Source: Renibacterium sp043789415 (GTDB lineage: Bacteria; Actinomycetota; Actinomycetes; Actinomycetales; Micrococcaceae). Taken from it: DNA of 64,000 nucleotides. The DNA lies in contig NZ_JBDLLW010000001.1 of assembly GCF_043789415.1 (NCBI RefSeq), forward strand, positions 1,178,001 to 1,242,000. Reading direction: 5' to 3'. Under the pieces are notes generated by a model. That model was not told the DNA's origin. It did no database searches and was given only the letters and a program-made list of their open reading frames with translations. How positions within the stretch are numbered: the first letter of the stretch is position 1; each line of letters starts with the position of its first letter. The translations under genes were made by a program, and so were the position numbers. This document shows positions 16,442 to 24,298 of this stretch, one piece after another.

Positions 16442-17629
16442 ATGCAAACCGTGCGCAGCTGGGCCCTTCCGGGAACAGCCTTGCTGCTCGGCGTCCTCAG
16501 CCTGTTTTCCGGTCTGCTGCCCTGGCCGGAATTCCTGGTACTCGCCGAACGTACCGTGCCAATTCTGCTCTTCGTGGTGGCCATGACGGTCGTCACCGAA
16601 CTAGCCGACGACGCCGAAGTGTTCCAAGTGCTGACCTCCAAGCTGGCGCTGTGGTCCAGCGGGGCCGGGCGTCGAGGCAAGGTTCTGCTGCTCTGGCTGA
16701 TCGTGGTCGCGCTCTCGACGCTGAGCACCGTTTTCCTGTCCCTGGACACCACAGCGGTTCTGGTCACCCCGGTGGTCGTGCTGCTCGCCTTACACGCGCG
16801 AATTCCACCCTTGCCCTTCGCACTCACCACTGTCTGGCTGGCCAATACCGCTTCCTTGCTCTTACCCGTTTCTAATCTGACGAATCTGCTGGCACAACAC
16901 GCCCTGGCGATGACCCCCTGGCAATTCGCCGGGCTGCTCTGGGCTCCGGCGCTACTCGGCGTGGTGATCCCGGTGAGCTTCATTTGGCTGCTCTTTCGCT
17001 CCAGATTGCAGGGGAGCTACCAGCCTCCGGACCCCGACACCGCACCGGATAAGCCGCTCTTGCTGATCAGCGGCTTCACGGTTGCACTTTTGCTGCCGGC
17101 GTTGGTGAGCGGCCTGCCAGTGGAATATCCCGCCTTGGTCGCGGCAGCTCTGCTGATCTGCGCTTTTCTTCTACGGCGTCGCAGCTCCTTGAACTGGCGG
17201 ATCTTGCCGGTGAAACCGCTGCTGCTCACCATTGGCTTATTCCTCGTAGTGCAGACCCTGCTGGTGCACGGTCTGCCGAAACTCTTAGCCGGCGCCGCCG
17301 GAGAAGGTGGGGGTCTGGGAGATTTACTGCAACTCAGCACTCTAGCCGCACTCACCGCGAACGCGGCCAATAACCTGCCCGCTTATCTGGCGCTGGAACC
17401 CACCGCAGGAAGTCCATTTCGGTTGGCGGCCCTGCTGATCGGAGTCAACCTCGGCCCTTTGATCACACCCTGGGCGTCGCTGGCGACCTTGCTCTGGCAC
17501 GAACGGCTCAAAGCCCTGGGCATCTCAGTGCCCTGGTGGCGTTTCGTGCTGCTCGGACTGGTGCTGACTATTGTGCTACTGCCCTTGGCGGTACTGGCTC
17601 TCTGGCTGAGCGCCGGATTACCGGGGTAA
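16442..17629 (+). CDS. ArsB/NhaD-superfamily (SLC13-like) membrane transporter
   Basis: 395 aa with about 11 membrane spans. Ion-transporter signatures are repeated: SLDTTAVLVTPVVVLLA (N half), LANTASLLLPVSNLTNLLAQ, then AALTANAANNLPAYLAL and GVNLGPLITPWASLATLLW (C half), which closely follow ArsB and related anion permeases. Arsenite/antimonite efflux or another anion is possible; no arsR, arsC or acr3 gene is nearby, so the substrate is open. ATG 16442 (AGGA seven bases upstream) begins just before helix 1; an ATG at 16400 with GGGAAGGGA upstream would add 14 residues and is a real alternative. Confidence 0.82.
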   Translation: MQTVRSWALPGTALLLGVLSLFSGLLPWPEFLVLAERTVPILLFVVAMTVVTELADDAEVFQVLTSKLALWSSGAGRRGKVLLLWLIVVALSTLSTVFLSLDTTAVLVTPVVVLLALHARIPPLPFALTTVWLANTASLLLPVSNLTNLLAQHALAMTPWQFAGLLWAPALLGVVIPVSFIWLLFRSRLQGSYQPPDPDTAPDKPLLLISGFTVALLLPALVSGLPVEYPALVAAALLICAFLLRRRSSLNWRILPVKPLLLTIGLFLVVQTLLVHGLPKLLAGAAGEGGGLGDLLQLSTLAALTANAANNLPAYLALEPTAGSPFRLAALLIGVNLGPLITPWASLATLLWHERLKALGISVPWWRFVLLGLVLTIVLLPLAVLALWLSAGLPG

Positions 17630-17725
17630 GGCTAATCTGTGCGGGTGAAGCCAGCTTGTCCGGTGAGGCCAGTAGCTGAATCACCGGGCAAAGCCGTTGT
17701 CGGGGTGCTGTGCGACGATATAAAA

Positions 17726-18655
17726 ATGCACGCCTCAGTTCATCAGAGATTCTGGCGCCCAGCTGGAGCTTATTCTTTGAATGCCAGCATCGGCGTGCTG
17801 CGCCGTAGCAGCTCCGATCCTTGCATGCTCTTCCATGAAGGTGCCTGGTGGCTGGCTTTCCGTGCTTCCGGAAACGCCGTCAGCTTGCGCTTGCAAGCCA
17901 TCGAGGGCGGCGTGCAGGCCAAAGCCTTCGGCCCGGGTGCCGAGACGGCGTTGGAAGCCCTGCCCGCTCTCCTGGGGGAGAACGATGACTGGAAAGAATT
18001 CGATTCAGCAACCTTCCAGAGCTCACTCCCTCCGCTGGTGCGAGAGGCCCGACGTCGAAATCCGGGGGTGCGATTACCTGCCACCGGGAGGGTGATTGAT
18101 TCGCTGATTCCCGCCGTCTTGGAGCAGAAAGTCACCGGCCAAGAGGCCTTCCGAGGCTACCGTCTGCTGATCCGCTGGTACGGCTCCGAGCCGCCAGGCC
18201 CTGCACCAACCGGATTGCGGCTCGCACCGAGTCCCGAAGAGTGGCTGAAAATCCCCTCCTGGGATTGGCATCGCGCGGGAGTCGGACCACAGCGCTCGGA
18301 TACCTTGATGCGTGCCTTGAAACGCTCAACGGGCTTAGCACGGCTTGGCCAGGCCGAAGCAGCAGCCGCCAGCCAGGCGCTGCAAAGCATCCCGGGGATC
18401 GGGGTCTGGACGGCGGCAGAGGTATTGCAGCACAGCCACGGCGACCCGGATTCGATCGCCGTAGGTGATTACCACCTCGCCGGATTCGTGGGAACCGCAC
18501 TCACCGGAACCCCGGTGGAGGACGACCGAATGCTGGAACTACTGGAGCCGTGGCGTGGCCATCGGCAACGAGTGGTGAGATTGCTCTATCTCTCCGGGAC
18601 CGTGAAGGAGCGGCATGGACCACGAATGAGTGTGCGGGATTATCGTAAAATTTGA
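17726..18655 (+). CDS. DNA-3-methyladenine glycosylase (AlkA type)
   Basis: 309 aa. Base-excision enzyme that removes alkylated purines. The HhH-GPD core is visible: ALQSIPGIGVWTAAEVLQ (helix-hairpin-helix) followed by AVGDYHLAG with the catalytic Asp. The N-terminal ~100 residues match the AlkA_N-like domain (RFWRPAGAYSLNASIGVLRR). A GTG at 17639 would add 29 residues of unlikely sequence; the ATG at 17726 fits the family. Followed at 16 nt by a GNAT gene, perhaps co-transcribed. Confidence 0.88.
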   Translation: MHASVHQRFWRPAGAYSLNASIGVLRRSSSDPCMLFHEGAWWLAFRASGNAVSLRLQAIEGGVQAKAFGPGAETALEALPALLGENDDWKEFDSATFQSSLPPLVREARRRNPGVRLPATGRVIDSLIPAVLEQKVTGQEAFRGYRLLIRWYGSEPPGPAPTGLRLAPSPEEWLKIPSWDWHRAGVGPQRSDTLMRALKRSTGLARLGQAEAAAASQALQSIPGIGVWTAAEVLQHSHGDPDSIAVGDYHLAGFVGTALTGTPVEDDRMLELLEPWRGHRQRVVRLLYLSGTVKERHGPRMSVRDYRKI

Positions 18656-18671
18656 ATTTTCAAGGAGTAAC

Positions 18672-19136
18672 ATGACCATCGCTATTCGTCGCTATGCGGA
18701 CTCGGACTGGACTGAGATCTGCCGGATTCACGATGCTGCTCGACTCGATGAACTTCGGCCCACGGTGGGTCTTGAAGCCTTTCTCAAGCTGGAATCAACG
18801 TATGAAAACGAAGAACTCTTCGCAGGCGAGGTCTGGGTTGCTGAGTTGGACGGCGACGTCGTCGGTTTCATCGCTCATAACGATGAGGAGATCACCTGGA
18901 CCTATGTTGATCCGCAGCACTATCGACAGGGCGTGGCCAGCGCTATGCTGCGACACGTACTAGACCGGGCCAAAGGTCCGATGGAACTGGAGGTACTCGA
19001 CGGCAATGAGCACGCCCGGGCGGCCTATGAAAGCGTCGGTTTTGTCTGGACAGGCACCACCACCGGCAAATTGGCGGGCAATGAGTCCTTCCAAGCCACC
19101 GGTCATACGCTGCGGTGGACGCCACCTGAACTCTAG
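18672..19136 (+). CDS. GNAT-family N-acetyltransferase
   Basis: 154 aa. Single GNAT domain: IAIRRYADSDWTEICRIHDA at the start, the acetyl-CoA motif A as YVDPQHYRQGVASAMLRHVL (residues ~78-98), and the C-terminal NEHARAAYESVGFVWTG. Substrate not predictable. ATG with AAGGAG 5 nt upstream. Confidence 0.85.
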   Translation: MTIAIRRYADSDWTEICRIHDAARLDELRPTVGLEAFLKLESTYENEELFAGEVWVAELDGDVVGFIAHNDEEITWTYVDPQHYRQGVASAMLRHVLDRAKGPMELEVLDGNEHARAAYESVGFVWTGTTTGKLAGNESFQATGHTLRWTPPEL

Positions 19137-19210
19137 GGTTTGGGGTCCAACAATCGAGACACGGAAAGCTCGTCTTTCAGCGCACGCACGAAGCACCATA
19201 AGCTGACTCG

Positions 19211-19936
19211 ATGAGCACCGTCCTGCATCTCGCCGAAGCCTCCCGTTGGAAGGCCGCCCAAGATCACGCCACTGACTATCGAGAATCCACCAAAGGGCAC
19301 AGTCTCGACGAGATCGGTTTCATCCATGCATCGACGTCGGCCCAATTGCCTCGGGTGGCTGAATTTCTTTATTCGGATGAGCAGATCGATGTAGTGCTCC
19401 TGGTGATCGATCTGGCTGCTTTGGCTGCTTCAGGGGTGGGTGTCCGTTGGGAAGACGGCGGCAATGGCGAACTCTTTCCCCATCTCTATGGCCCGCTGGC
19501 AAGCTCGGCAGTGCGTGCCGTGCTGGCTGTTAGCTTTGAAGGTGGACGGTTTCAGCTACCCGATCTTTCTGGCTTCCAGGTGCTCGCCGAACCCCCGCAC
19601 CCGCTGACAGAGGATGACTCGGCGTCCCGAAGCTCTAGCGGTAGGCTTGAGGTTATGAGTGATCTGGTGAACCTTCGAGCTACTTTTATCCCTAACGACG
19701 GCGAGCAGTTCCGCGTGCGCCTCGCCCTCGACATCGCGATTGAAGAAGTCGTGAAAGAACCGGGATGCCTGCGCTATGAAGTCACCGAGGATACCCCGGA
19801 ACGCATTGTGCTCACCGAGCAGTGGGAATCCGAAGAGGCCTTGGCCGTGCATGGAAAAGGCTCGGCCGTACAGGACCTCAACGAATCGTTGTCCGCCCTG
19901 CTGGCCGAGCCCGTCAAGCTCGATAAATTGCCCTAG
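19211..19936 (+). CDS. Fusion of a DUF952 domain and an antibiotic-biosynthesis-monooxygenase-like (ABM) domain
   Basis: 241 aa. Residues 1-~130 are DUF952-like (VLHLAEASRWKAAQ, GFIHASTSAQLPRVAEFLY, ELFPHLYGPL), a small fold normally found alone at ~110-120 aa. After a Ser/Arg linker (DDSASRSSSGRLEV), residues ~149-241 form a YgiN-like ABM domain (LVNLRATFIPND, EPGCLRYEVTEDTPERIVLTEQWESEEAL). The second part begins at an internal ATG (19654) preceded by TTGAGG, so it might also be made separately. No stop separates the two, hence a real in-frame fusion. Function unknown; ABM proteins act on quinols or as dimeric redox enzymes. Confidence 0.8.
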   Translation: MSTVLHLAEASRWKAAQDHATDYRESTKGHSLDEIGFIHASTSAQLPRVAEFLYSDEQIDVVLLVIDLAALAASGVGVRWEDGGNGELFPHLYGPLASSAVRAVLAVSFEGGRFQLPDLSGFQVLAEPPHPLTEDDSASRSSSGRLEVMSDLVNLRATFIPNDGEQFRVRLALDIAIEEVVKEPGCLRYEVTEDTPERIVLTEQWESEEALAVHGKGSAVQDLNESLSALLAEPVKLDKLP

Positions 19937-19971
19937 CTCGCGAGCCTATATCCCGCTCTGCCTGAGCCGAG

Positions 19972-20349
19972 CTACTTCTTTTCAGCTTCTGCCTTCTGCG
20001 CAGCAACCGCCGCGTGCACCTCGGTCATGTCCAGCCCTTTGACGGCGATAATGACCTCTTCGAGCTGACTCGGGTTCAAAGCACCGGGCTGCGAGAAGAC
20101 CAGAACCTTTTCGCGGAAAGCCATCAGGGTCGGAATCGAGGTGATATTCGCCTCGGCGGCGAGCTGCTGCTCGGCTTCGGTATCGACTTTGGCGAACACG
20201 ACGTCGTCGTGCTTCTCCGAAGCTGCGGAGTAGGTCGGAGCGAAGCGCAAACAAGGCTGGCACCAACCCGCCCAAAAATCGACCAGCACAATATCGTTGC
20301 CCTCGACCGTGGGGCCGAATGTCTCACCAGTGATGTCTAAAGTCGCCAT
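19972..20349 (-). CDS. Thioredoxin
   Basis: 125 aa, thioredoxin fold with active site FWAGWCQPCLRFAP: the CxxC is CQPC instead of the common CGPC, which occurs in thioredoxin paralogues of actinobacteria and may shift redox potential. cis-Pro is present in TSIPTLMAF. A 15-residue Ala/Lys/Glu tail (AAVAAQKAEAEKK) extends beyond the fold. Probably a secondary thioredoxin. Confidence 0.9.
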   Translation of the reverse strand: MATLDITGETFGPTVEGNDIVLVDFWAGWCQPCLRFAPTYSAASEKHDDVVFAKVDTEAEQQLAAEANITSIPTLMAFREKVLVFSQPGALNPSQLEEVIIAVKGLDMTEVHAAVAAQKAEAEKK

Positions 20350-20367
20350 ATCCTCAGCCTATCTCTT

Positions 20368-20440
20368 GAGGGCCCCGATCCGAACTTGTGAGGATTGGGA
20401 AAGAGATGGGCGCTATCTCTTCAGGATTTCCCGCACAACG
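20368..20440. repeat. Dispersed GC-rich intergenic repeat, diverged copy
   Basis: The segment beginning GAGGGCCCCGATCCGA and containing GGCGCTATC aligns over ~70 bp with the 109-bp tandem units at 33962-34203 (AGGGCCCCGAACCGA ... GGCGCTATC ... CCCAGCCC). It lies upstream of the thioredoxin gene, in non-coding DNA. Confidence 0.65.
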
Positions 20441-20474
20441 TTCTTCACTCGGCTCATATTCCAGCCCGACCCCG

Positions 20475-20532
20475 TCGAGTGTGTAGATCTACATCTTAAA
20501 CGCCGTCAAAAGGTGCAGATCTACACACTCGA
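20475..20532. repeat. Palindromic repeat (AGATCT family), copy A
   Basis: Perfect 16-bp arms TCGAGTGTGTAGATCT / AGATCTACACACTCGA with a 26-nt loop, 15 nt after the mgtC stop. Related in stem and loop (shared TCAAAA) to copy B at 21566-21616. Confidence 0.8.
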
Positions 20533-20547
20533 TGGGAGTGAATCGCT

Positions 20548-21258
20548 TCAGTCCAGGGCTACCGGCTCGACGATGATCCAGCGTACCGAAGTCACCCTGG
20601 GCTCCAGGCTCAGCCTGCTGACGGCGGCCTCCAGCAGCCGATCGTCACGCTCTTGCGCGGAGAGCTCTGCCGCTATCCGCACCTCTCCCGGCGTCGAGGT
20701 ATCAGAGGACTGCACCGACCGCAGCCGGAACTCGGGCAGGCTGACCGCGTGCACGATCAGGGTCCGCAGGTGCGCCTCGGCGTCCTCGGCGCAACGGACT
20801 TCGAAAAGGTAGTCCACCGAGACCGGCTCGCGTCCGCCGTCGGGAGCTTTATCCATTAGCCGACCCAGCGGCCTTAGCAGCATATTCGCCAGCATAATGG
20901 CCACCGTGCCTGCCGCCGCCAACGCGAACTCACCCGCTCCGGCGAGGGCTCCGATCGCAGCTGTGGCCCAGAGGGTTGCCGCGGTGTTCAGCCCGGTCAC
21001 CGAGGCACCTTGTTTCATAATGACGCCGGCACCCAGAAAGCCGATGCCGGAGACGATCTGCGCGGCCACTCGGGTGGGGTCGGCACCCGGACCGTTGAAG
21101 CTGTAGGCGCCGAAGATCACGAAGAGAGTGGCGCCCAGGCTGACCAGGGCATTGGTCCGCAGGCCGGCCAGCCGGGCCCGCCACTGCCGTTCGAAGCCAA
21201 CTAAGGCACCCAAACCCAAGCCGCAAAGAATGCGTAGGATCATGTCGAAGAATTCCAT
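20548..21258 (-). CDS. mgtC: MgtC/SapB-family protein
   Basis: 236 aa. N-terminal membrane domain of the MgtC family (DMILRILCGLGLGALVGFER, RTNALVSLGATLFV, QIVSGIGFLGAGVIM, TGLNTAATLWATAAIGALAG; four to five helices) followed by a ~90-residue cytosolic domain. MgtC proteins support growth at low Mg2+ and acid tolerance; they are not themselves Mg2+ pumps. Start at ATG 21258 with GGAGGTGG upstream; the longer frame to 21309 lies in the leader. The M-box riboswitch upstream supports Mg2+ control. Confidence 0.92.
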   Translation of the reverse strand: MEFFDMILRILCGLGLGALVGFERQWRARLAGLRTNALVSLGATLFVIFGAYSFNGPGADPTRVAAQIVSGIGFLGAGVIMKQGASVTGLNTAATLWATAAIGALAGAGEFALAAAGTVAIMLANMLLRPLGRLMDKAPDGGREPVSVDYLFEVRCAEDAEAHLRTLIVHAVSLPEFRLRSVQSSDTSTPGEVRIAAELSAQERDDRLLEAAVSRLSLEPRVTSVRWIIVEPVALD

Positions 21259-21330
21259 CTGTCCACCTCCGGAATACACCAGGACAGCGCGAGAGACTCG
21301 GGCGCACACCAGATACGCCCAGAAGAATTG

Positions 21331-21505
21331 AAGTCACCCCCACGTAGAGCTTTGGCACTGCGCGACGTATCCGAAACCAGTCGGAAGCCACTTGGGACCG
21401 CCCCTTAAGCCGAGGCGGCCTGTCCTGATCTTGGGCATCTCTCGATGTCGTCAGATCAGTGGCCTATGTTCGCGCAGGAGCCTCGCCTAACGAGGTGCTG
21501 CACTT
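21331..21505 (-). ncRNA. M-box (ykoK) Mg2+ riboswitch upstream of mgtC
   Basis: The minus-strand leader carries conserved M-box blocks in order: CACCTCGTTAGGCGAGGCTCC near 21500-21480, ACATAGGCCACTG, GATGCCCAAGAT, a variable GC-rich arm, GCTTCCGACTGG, and near the end CAGTGCCAAAGCTCTACG (~21359-21342). Spacing and order fit the known Mg2+-sensing aptamer that controls mgtE/mgtA/mgtC genes. The expression platform just before the mgtC ribosome site is not obvious as an intrinsic terminator; translational control is possible. Confidence 0.85.
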
Positions 21506-21565
21506 TCAGTGTGACCCGGAAACCTTGACTCAGTCAAACCGGGGTGCCGTAAAAAATTAAAACGA

Positions 21566-21616
21566 GTGCGGAGATCTGCCTACTTTGAGGGCTTCAAAAC
21601 CTGCAGATCTCCACAC
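21566..21616. repeat. Palindromic repeat (AGATCT family), copy B
   Basis: GTGCGGAGATCTGC / GCAGATCTCCACAC arms (one mismatch) with a 23-nt loop containing TTTGA/TCAAA. It begins 9 nt after the VOC gene stop and on the minus strand is followed by CGTTTTAATTTTTTACG, so it can act as terminator there. Confidence 0.8.
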
Positions 21617-21625
21617 CCGGCGGGT

Positions 21626-22033
21626 TCAGGAGGCCTGTGAGACTTTCACCATATTGCCCGAAGGATCCCGGAAGGAGCAGTCGCGAGGACCCCAGGGCTG
21701 ATCCGTCGGTTCTTGCAGCACCTCGCCGACGCCCGAGGAACTGACCTTCTCAAAGAGCGCGTCCAGATCGTCGGTACTGAACATCACCATCGGCAGCACC
21801 CCCTTGGTGAGCAATTCCTGCAGCGCATCGCCGTCAGCCTGAGAACGTCCGGCGTGCGGGGCGGAGAGCACGATGCCAAGCCCTGGCTGAGCCGGGCTGC
21901 CCAGGGTGACCCAGCGGAATTCGCCATGGGCGACGTCGTTGAGCACCTCGAGGCCCAAGCCATCCCGGTAAAACCCGAGAGATTCTTCGACATCGTTAAC
22001 GGTTACATGGGCATATTCAAGTGAAATAGTCAT
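21626..22033 (-). CDS. VOC-superfamily (glyoxalase/bleomycin-resistance-like) protein
   Basis: 135 aa, one VOC unit with paired beta-alpha-beta-beta-beta modules: YAHVTVNDVEESLGFYRDGL at the start and WGPRDCSFRDPSGNMVKVSQ at the end. Metal-ligand positions His9, Glu at the end of each module are partly conserved. Substrate unknown. It starts 10 nt after the AraC-family gene and is clearly its partner, a common pair in actinobacteria. Confidence 0.85.
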   Translation of the reverse strand: MTISLEYAHVTVNDVEESLGFYRDGLGLEVLNDVAHGEFRWVTLGSPAQPGLGIVLSAPHAGRSQADGDALQELLTKGVLPMVMFSTDDLDALFEKVSSSGVGEVLQEPTDQPWGPRDCSFRDPSGNMVKVSQAS

Positions 22034-22043
22034 GTCTCTGAGC

Positions 22044-22526
22044 TTATTCAGCCTGCACGATAGACGCTTCTCGATTCCTGCTCGATTCCAGTACCGGCTT
22101 AGCGGTGGGTTTGCTCCGCTGCGGGTTCCGCTTCCGAGGAGGCCTGGTGTTGATCTTCGCCACGCAGGCCGGTATGACCATTACAGCGCGATGTTCCCGA
22201 GAGCGATAGGCAGTGGGAGTCTCACCGGTGATCTCGGTGAAACGCGCACTGAAAGAACCCAGGGATGTCGCACCGACAGCCATGCAGGCGTCCGTCACGC
22301 TCATTCCATTGCGCAGCAGAGCCATCGCCCGCTCAATCCGGCGGGTCATCAGGTATCCGTAGGGCGTCTCACCATAGGCTGCTTTGAACTGCCGGGAAAA
22401 GTGCGCCGGAGACATCAGGGCTCGCCGGGCCATGGTCGGCACATCGAGAGGCAGGGCATAGTCCCGATCAATGAGATCGCGCGCCCGACGGAGGTCAGCG
22501 AGAACCGCGAGCTCTTGGGGCGTCAT
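22044..22526 (-). CDS. AraC-family regulator
   Basis: 160 aa: a complete AraC DNA-binding domain without a sensor domain (LDVPTMARRALMSPAHFSRQ, then SVTDACMAVGATSLGSFSARF and the ITGETPTAYR end), followed by a basic Arg/Lys/Pro-rich tail of ~50 residues. ATG at 22526 chosen; the longer frame to 22610 crosses the divergent promoter. It probably controls itself and the VOC gene downstream. Confidence 0.85.
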   Translation of the reverse strand: MTPQELAVLADLRRARDLIDRDYALPLDVPTMARRALMSPAHFSRQFKAAYGETPYGYLMTRRIERAMALLRNGMSVTDACMAVGATSLGSFSARFTEITGETPTAYRSREHRAVMVIPACVAKINTRPPRKRNPQRSKPTAKPVLESSRNREASIVQAE

Positions 22527-22592
22527 ATGAAAAAGCTTACTACCCGATTGTTCTCCCCCTCGAGCGCGGACCTCCGTGCTCGGCAGCGCCAC

Positions 22593-22638
22593 TTGCCAAG
22601 GATTGAACAAGTGTTTAGCATATTGAACGTGAGTTCAA
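22593..22638 (+). promoter_or_regulatory. Promoter and operator of the TetR-ABC operon (leaderless)
   Basis: -35 TTGCCA (22593-22598), 17-bp spacer, -10 TAGCAT (22616-22621), then 7 nt to a GTG start (22629). TTGAAC-GTGA-GTTCAA (22623-22638) is a perfect 6-bp-arm palindrome lying on the start codon, and another TTGAAC half site occurs in the spacer (22603-22608). Fits TetR autorepression and a leaderless mRNA. Confidence 0.65.
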
Positions 22639-23300
22639 TCAAGGATGTCGGGCCGCCGCACGAGGACCTAAGCACCCCGGCCAAAATCCGGGATGCCGCC
22701 GTCCGATGCTTTGCCGATTCCGGCTTCCAGAAGACCAGCGTTCGCAGCATTGCGAGCGCAGCAGGAGTCAGCCCGGGGTTGATCATCCATCACTTCGGCA
22801 GTAAAGACGGCCTCCGTGAAGCATGCGACGAGTTCATCCTCAACAAGGTACTGACGAAGGCGAACGAAGAGTCGAGCTTGCAGGGTTTTCAATCAGTGCT
22901 GCAAAATCACCTGAACAACCCAGGCGAATTCGATCTCGAAGTCAGCTATCTGCGACGCGCGGTTTCTGAGGACTCTCCGATGGGGCACAAGGTCATCACT
23001 CTGGTGATCGACGAAACCGAGGCGGTGATCCGCGCAGGCATCGCGGACGGGACGATGAACCCCTCCTCGGATGCTCGGGCATTGGCGGTGTTCGTGGCGA
23101 TGACCAGCCTGGCGATGCTCACCATGTCGGAGCAGATCAACGAAGCACTGGACGCACCGGGGTTCAACCAGGCGATGACGAATCGAATAGCAATCCCGGC
23201 GCTGGAACTCTTCACCCACGGACTCTACGTCGACGACAGCTACTTAAAAGCCGCTCAAGAAGTCCTCTCCTCCACCTCTAAAGAAAGTAACAGGCCATGA
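22629..23300 (+). CDS. TetR-family regulator of an ABC exporter
   Basis: 223 aa. HTH visible as TSVRSIASAAGVSPGLIIHHFGSKDGLREACDEF (residues ~36-70). The C-terminal domain is the TetR_C type found with ABC-2 exporters. The open frame continues upstream to 22032, but no start there has support; GTG 22629 lies 7 nt after a strong -10 box. Its stop overlaps the ABC ATPase start (ATGA). It likely represses the exporter until an inducer binds. Confidence 0.88.
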   Translation: MSSIKDVGPPHEDLSTPAKIRDAAVRCFADSGFQKTSVRSIASAAGVSPGLIIHHFGSKDGLREACDEFILNKVLTKANEESSLQGFQSVLQNHLNNPGEFDLEVSYLRRAVSEDSPMGHKVITLVIDETEAVIRAGIADGTMNPSSDARALAVFVAMTSLAMLTMSEQINEALDAPGFNQAMTNRIAIPALELFTHGLYVDDSYLKAAQEVLSSTSKESNRP

Positions 23301-24298
23301 GCCATCTCTCCTCCGCCGAAACAGCGCTCAATGAAAGGGCGCTCAACGAAACGGCTGAGCCCGCCAACAGCGCTGATTACGCCATTCAAGCCCATCAGAT
23401 CACCAAGAAATACGGCTCGCGGCTGGCTTTGAACGGTGTCAGCTTCACGATGCCGAAAGGTACCGTTTTCGGCGTCATCGGACCCAACGGGGCAGGCAAG
23501 ACCACCACGATGCGAACCTTATTGGACATCGTCCGGCCCACCTCGGGCCAGGCCACTGTACTCGGCGTCGACCCGCGCCAGGCCGGGCCCGAGCTGCGTC
23601 GCAGAATAGGTTTCCTGCCGGGCGAGCTCATTCTCGATGGCCGCAGCACGGGCCGCAAGCTGCTGCAACACTACGCCGATATCTCCGGGCCAGTATCCAA
23701 GGGCTACTTGGAGGAACTCGCCGAACGACTCGGTCTGGATCTCAGCCGCCCGGTGCGCAAGCTCTCCAAGGGCAATAAGCAAAAGCTGGGCATTGTGCAA
23801 GCCTTTATGCATAAGCCGGACCTGCTGGTGCTCGACGAACCAACCAGTGGCCTGGACCCGCTGATGCAGCAGGTCTTTTTGGAGCTGGTGGCTGAAGCAC
23901 GGCAAGCCGGGCAGAGCGTTTTCCTCTCCTCCCATGTGATCAGTGAGATCCAGCAGGCTGCCGATGAGGTGGCGATTCTGCGGGACGGCAAGATCGTCAC
24001 CATTTCCAGCGTGGAAGAGCTCCGGGCTTCGGCGATCAGGCATCTGAAACTGGTCACCACGGGCATCTCATCCGATGAGTTACGACAACGGTTGGAGGCC
24101 CTTGAGGGGGTCGGCAATATCAGCGTGCACTCCAACGCCAACGACGTCGAGGCCAAAGCCACCCTGATCGGCGCCGTTCAACCGGTGATTCAGGCGATCT
24201 CCACTTTGCCTTTGCGTGACCTGGTTCTTGAAGAGCCGGATCTTGAAGAATCCGTGCTCAAGCTCTATTCCTCAGATTCGAAAGAGACAGTACGATGA
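23297..24298 (+). CDS. ABC exporter ATP-binding protein
   Basis: 333 aa. Walker A GPNGAGKTTTMRT (residues ~57-69), signature LSKGNKQKLG, Walker B LLVLDEPTSGLDPL, H-loop SSHVISEIQ. A ~35-residue N-terminal extension precedes the domain and ~90 residues follow it, as in DrrA/BerA-type ATPases. Middle gene of a TetR-ATPase-permease operon with 4-nt overlaps on both sides; likely exports a drug, lipid or peptide. Confidence 0.92.
   Translation: MSHLSSAETALNERALNETAEPANSADYAIQAHQITKKYGSRLALNGVSFTMPKGTVFGVIGPNGAGKTTTMRTLLDIVRPTSGQATVLGVDPRQAGPELRRRIGFLPGELILDGRSTGRKLLQHYADISGPVSKGYLEELAERLGLDLSRPVRKLSKGNKQKLGIVQAFMHKPDLLVLDEPTSGLDPLMQQVFLELVAEARQAGQSVFLSSHVISEIQQAADEVAILRDGKIVTISSVEELRASAIRHLKLVTTGISSDELRQRLEALEGVGNISVHSNANDVEAKATLIGAVQPVIQAISTLPLRDLVLEEPDLEESVLKLYSSDSKETVR

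Noticed and set aside
16276..16983. 235-codon minus-strand frame across the ArsB-like gene
   Set aside because: Overlaps a clear membrane transporter and the rtcB leader; Ser/Thr/Arg-rich composition indicates a shadow.
22032..22628. N-terminal extension of the TetR frame
   Set aside because: The frame is open by chance through the divergent AraC gene; a strong promoter with its -10 box 7 nt before GTG 22629 fixes the start there.
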